Positions 3,837-6,175 of a stretch of 6,175 nucleotides of DNA are shown in pieces. Origin of the DNA: an uncultured Ruminococcus sp. (GTDB lineage: Bacteria > Bacillota > Clostridia > Oscillospirales > Acutalibacteraceae); NCBI GenBank assembly GCA_937892835.1, contig CALBHM010000330.1, positions 1-6,175 on the forward strand. The letters run 5' to 3'. Numbering within the stretch: the first letter of the stretch is position 1; each line of letters opens with the position of its first letter. The position numbers and the translations under genes are program-made. The notes under the pieces are model-generated. The model was given only the letters and a program-made list of their open reading frames with translations, searched no databases and was not told the DNA's origin.

Positions 3837-6175
3837 ACCACCACCCGTTTAAAACCATATAATTAATTATTTGTCCTATATTTTCCTCGTGTACGTCTCC
3901 ATGACACTCATTAACAATATAACTTTCAAAAAATTCATCTGCTGTTTTGCCTAATCGATTATTTTCTGAAACATTCACTTTGGATTTAAGCACCATGTTT
4001 GTATCATCGCTTTCAGATTCGGTTGTTTCATCAGAATCAAGTAATATATAAGAAATATTATTATTTATTGCGAACTGATGAATATATGAATTTTCATAAC
4101 AGTATATTGACACATTGTTGCAATTATTAAAAGCTCTATGATCGACCGATGTAGCCTCTCTTCCTATAGTAACGCTTGTTAAACTATCACAGTTATTAAA
4201 AACATTATCTGAAAGTTTTTTCACACCACTTAAATTAAGTGTATTAAGACTATCACAACCAGAAAAAGCGTATGAACCAATATCTTTAATAAATTCGGAG
4301 TTGTTTACTACCGTTAACATAGGGTTATAACAAATAGCAAAAAAGTTCAATTTCTGTATTGTTGTTGGCAACGTAACGGTTGTAAGATTGTTACATCTAT
4401 AAATCGCATCAATTCCTACGACAGTTACTCCTTCGGGGATAATAATGCTTTGAACATTATTGATGTTATAAAAAGAATTTCTACCAATTTCGACTAAGCA
4501 AAGATTATCAGGAATAACAACATTTGTTTCTGATCCATTATATTTATTAAGGACTCCATCTCTAACATCGTAATCCGTAACTACTGTTATGTTGTTTTTG
4601 ATACAGTAATCTTCCGCAAATGAGCCTGAATTACAATATACAGTTACTCCAGACACACCATTAAAAGCATTATCACCTATAGATTCTACATCGTCAGGTA
4701 TTACAACAGCCGTTAGTGATGTGCAGTTTTCAAAACAATTTTCACCAATATGAGTTATTCCCGAAGCTATAGAAACCGATTTTACGAATGTATTATTTTT
4801 AAACGCCTCACCCGCTATCCGGCTCAACCCAATACCATATGGGATCTGAACAGCTTCTTCGTTACCATCATATGATGTAAAAATATTGCCGTTTACATTA
4901 TATCCGGATTTATAAACCAAGTTATTGTTACCGTTTTTGTTGGAGTTATTTTGCACATATTCATTCAAATAAGAACTATTATGACCATAAATAACTAAAT
5001 TATCATTACAATCAGCAAAAGCATTGCTTGCAATGTTGGTTACTGTGTCCGGGATATAAACAGATTTCAACAAATCACAATGCCAAAAAGCTCCACTTTT
5101 TATTTCTGTTACAGAATTGGGAATTTTGTATCCAATGCATCTTGTTTGAAAAAATGTGTTTGTTTCTATTGTTTCCAACCCATCCGGAATAGTTATCTCT
5201 TTTAACGATGTGCATTTGTTAAATGCATTTGCTCCTATATACTGCATACTGTGCGGCATTATAATTTTCTCAGCCCTCGAGTGATAAAAACTATGCCGAT
5301 CGATAACTTTTAAATATTTCGGTAAAATATAAACTTGAGCTTCTCGATTATCTTCAAAAACACCACCAACGTAAGCATCTGATGATCTAATTTCTTCTAC
5401 TGCATTCGGCACATCTATAACTTTCTTACCCTCATCATCTATGTAGTCATATCCTGTTTCACTTTGATACTCTTTTAAAACACCATTTATGATTTTATAA
5501 TTAGGATATATTTCATTGCCAATGTTTAAATTGTTTTTCACTATATCGTTTTCGGTATATATTATCGTACCTAAGGCAATCGGGGCATTATTGGATGAAT
5601 ATAAAGTAGTTTCCGATTCAAAAGATGTGATATCAATTCTTTCAATACTATCAGGGATATATATTTGTTCTAAAGATGTACATCCTTTAAATGCATTCAT
5701 ATATATTGTTTTTATATTACTGTTTAAAATACATCTATCTAATCTTATACAACCGTTAAAGGTATTTCTTTTAATATATTTAATATTTGATGATATAATT
5801 ATTTCTGTAAGATCAGTGCAATTATCAAAAACACTATCATGGCACTCAAAAACACTATTTGGCATAATATAATTCTTTATTCCTATGGATGAAAAAGCAT
5901 ACGAACATATTTTTTGAATCGAACAAAGCGAGCTTATCCCTCTCAAATTTGTGCAAGAAGAAAACGCAAGCGCATTTATAATTTTAACGTTCTTTCCATT
6001 ATATATCTGAGATAAATTTCGACAAGCAGCAAATGCCATAAATTCTATCTCTTGAGTATTGCTAGGAATTTCAATAGTGCGCATCAATTGATTAAAACAA
6101 AATGCTCCTCCACCTATTTCATAAATTTCCAAGCACTCGGGAATTACAACATTTTCACTGTTGCCAAGATACTTA
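3832..6175 (-). CDS. BspA-like leucine-rich repeat (LRR_5) surface protein, C-terminal 780 residues
   Basis: The frame is open to the right edge (first full codon 6174-6172) and the visible sequence starts inside a repeat (YLGNSENVVIPECLEIYEIG), so the start and any signal peptide are missing. The TTG at 6132 is in frame but lies mid-repeat and is not a start. About 23 LRR_5 repeats of 22-23 residues follow the pattern I-x2-x-AF-x2-C-x2-L-x2-[IV]-x-IP-x2-[IV]-x2-I. They fall into four blocks separated by cap/linker segments. LRR_5 proteins such as Bacteroides/Tannerella BspA bind host matrix proteins and other bacteria, and many clostridia encode them; binding here is inferred. Residues 712-780 are a non-repeat acidic tail ending NGWWL. 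No LPXTG motif, dockerin or membrane helix is seen. The DNA is AT-rich, unlike the next gene. Confidence 0.88.
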   Translation of the reverse strand, partial: KYLGNSENVVIPECLEIYEIGGGAFCFNQLMRTIEIPSNTQEIEFMAFAACRNLSQIYNGKNVKIINALAFSSCTNLRGISSLCSIQKICSYAFSSIGIKNYIMPNSVFECHDSVFDNCTDLTEIIISSNIKYIKRNTFNGCIRLDRCILNSNIKTIYMNAFKGCTSLEQIYIPDSIERIDITSFESETTLYSSNNAPIALGTIIYTENDIVKNNLNIGNEIYPNYKIINGVLKEYQSETGYDYIDDEGKKVIDVPNAVEEIRSSDAYVGGVFEDNREAQVYILPKYLKVIDRHSFYHSRAEKIIMPHSMQYIGANAFNKCTSLKEITIPDGLETIETNTFFQTRCIGYKIPNSVTEIKSGAFWHCDLLKSVYIPDTVTNIASNAFADCNDNLVIYGHNSSYLNEYVQNNSNKNGNNNLVYKSGYNVNGNIFTSYDGNEEAVQIPYGIGLSRIAGEAFKNNTFVKSVSIASGITHIGENCFENCTSLTAVVIPDDVESIGDNAFNGVSGVTVYCNSGSFAEDYCIKNNITVVTDYDVRDGVLNKYNGSETNVVIPDNLCLVEIGRNSFYNINNVQSIIIPEGVTVVGIDAIYRCNNLTTVTLPTTIQKLNFFAICYNPMLTVVNNSEFIKDIGSYAFSGCDSLNTLNLSGVKKLSDNVFNNCDSLTSVTIGREATSVDHRAFNNCNNVSIYCYENSYIHQFAINNNISYILLDSDETTESESDDTNMVLKSKVNVSENNRLGKTADEFFESYIVNECHGDVHEENIGQIINYMVLNGWWL
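3835..4041 (-). other. Unrecognised 69-residue C-terminal tail of the LRR protein
   Basis: The tail follows the last LRR cap. Its first part is acidic and Ser/Thr-rich (DSDETTESESDDTN), like a flexible linker. The remainder (KTADEFFESYIVNECHGD through INYMVLNGWWL) has alternating hydrophobic residues and could be a small folded domain of about 40 residues. It does not match any anchor or dockerin motif I know. Confidence 0.5.
4042..6175 (-). repeat. LRR_5 array: four blocks of 23-residue repeats with cap/linker segments
   Basis: In window residue numbering (first full codon = 1), the repeat phenylalanine (or Ile in two repeats of block 4) recurs at 25, 48, 71, 94, 116, 139, 162, 185 (block 1); 273, 296, 318, 341, 363, 386 (block 2); 458, 481, 504 (block 3); and 568, 591, 614, 637, 659, 682 (block 4). 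Spacing inside blocks is always 22 or 23. Blocks end in a cap such as VYCNSGSFAEDYCIKNN or IYCYENSYIHQFAINNN. Three of the caps lead into a restart segment, DGVL-x-KY-x-G-x4-VVIP in the best copy. The cap/linkers lie at about 5383-5616, 4840-4998, 4510-4647 and 4042-4110. Confidence 0.85.

Noticed and set aside
5516..5872. Plus-strand 118-codon hydrophobic frame that could mimic a membrane protein
   Set aside because: It is antisense to regular LRR_5 repeats; the hydrophobicity comes from reading Asn/Lys/Glu-rich codons in reverse. No ribosome binding site.
6130..6132. TTG as the start codon of the LRR gene
   Set aside because: The frame is open upstream to the edge and the upstream residues (YLGNSENVVIPE) are a proper part of an LRR_5 repeat; no ribosome binding site precedes the TTG.

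Overview
The window looks like part of the chromosome (or a metagenomic contig) of a low-GC, Gram-positive gut anaerobe of the Clostridia, in the Ruminococcus/Eubacterium sort of lineage. This is inferred from AT-rich DNA, strong GGAGG-type ribosome binding sites, Sec signal peptides, and large secreted proteins built from BspA-like leucine-rich repeats, GLUG repeats and Cys/His-rich modules. No marker gene fixes the taxon.

All genes lie on the minus strand, so the reading order is right to left. (1) From 6175 down to 3832 is the C-terminal 780 residues of a BspA-like (LRR_5) surface protein; its start lies beyond the right edge. (2) After a 49-base gap, 3782 to 579 encodes a complete 1067-residue secreted protein. 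It has a signal peptide and two GLUG beta-helix regions, each followed by Cys/His-rich modules; the last pair forms a 77-residue tandem repeat visible in the DNA. A short hydrophobic C-terminal tail follows. (3) After a 117-base gap holding a TATAAT box, a hairpin and a 9-base tandem repeat, a third gene starts at 462 and runs off the left edge. Its 154 visible residues are a signal peptide plus what looks like the propeptide of a subtilisin-like (S8) serine protease.

The three products are predicted to be exported. The simplest reading is a surface or secretome locus: two repeat-rich binding or adhesin-like proteins next to a secreted protease that could act on host or dietary protein, or on its neighbours. 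That functional link is inference. The middle gene is clearly more GC-rich than both flanking genes, so the three may not share an evolutionary history. There is no RNA gene, insertion sequence, CRISPR array or attachment site that I can support. No stretch over 300 bases lacks a gene, and I see no convincing intrinsic terminator.
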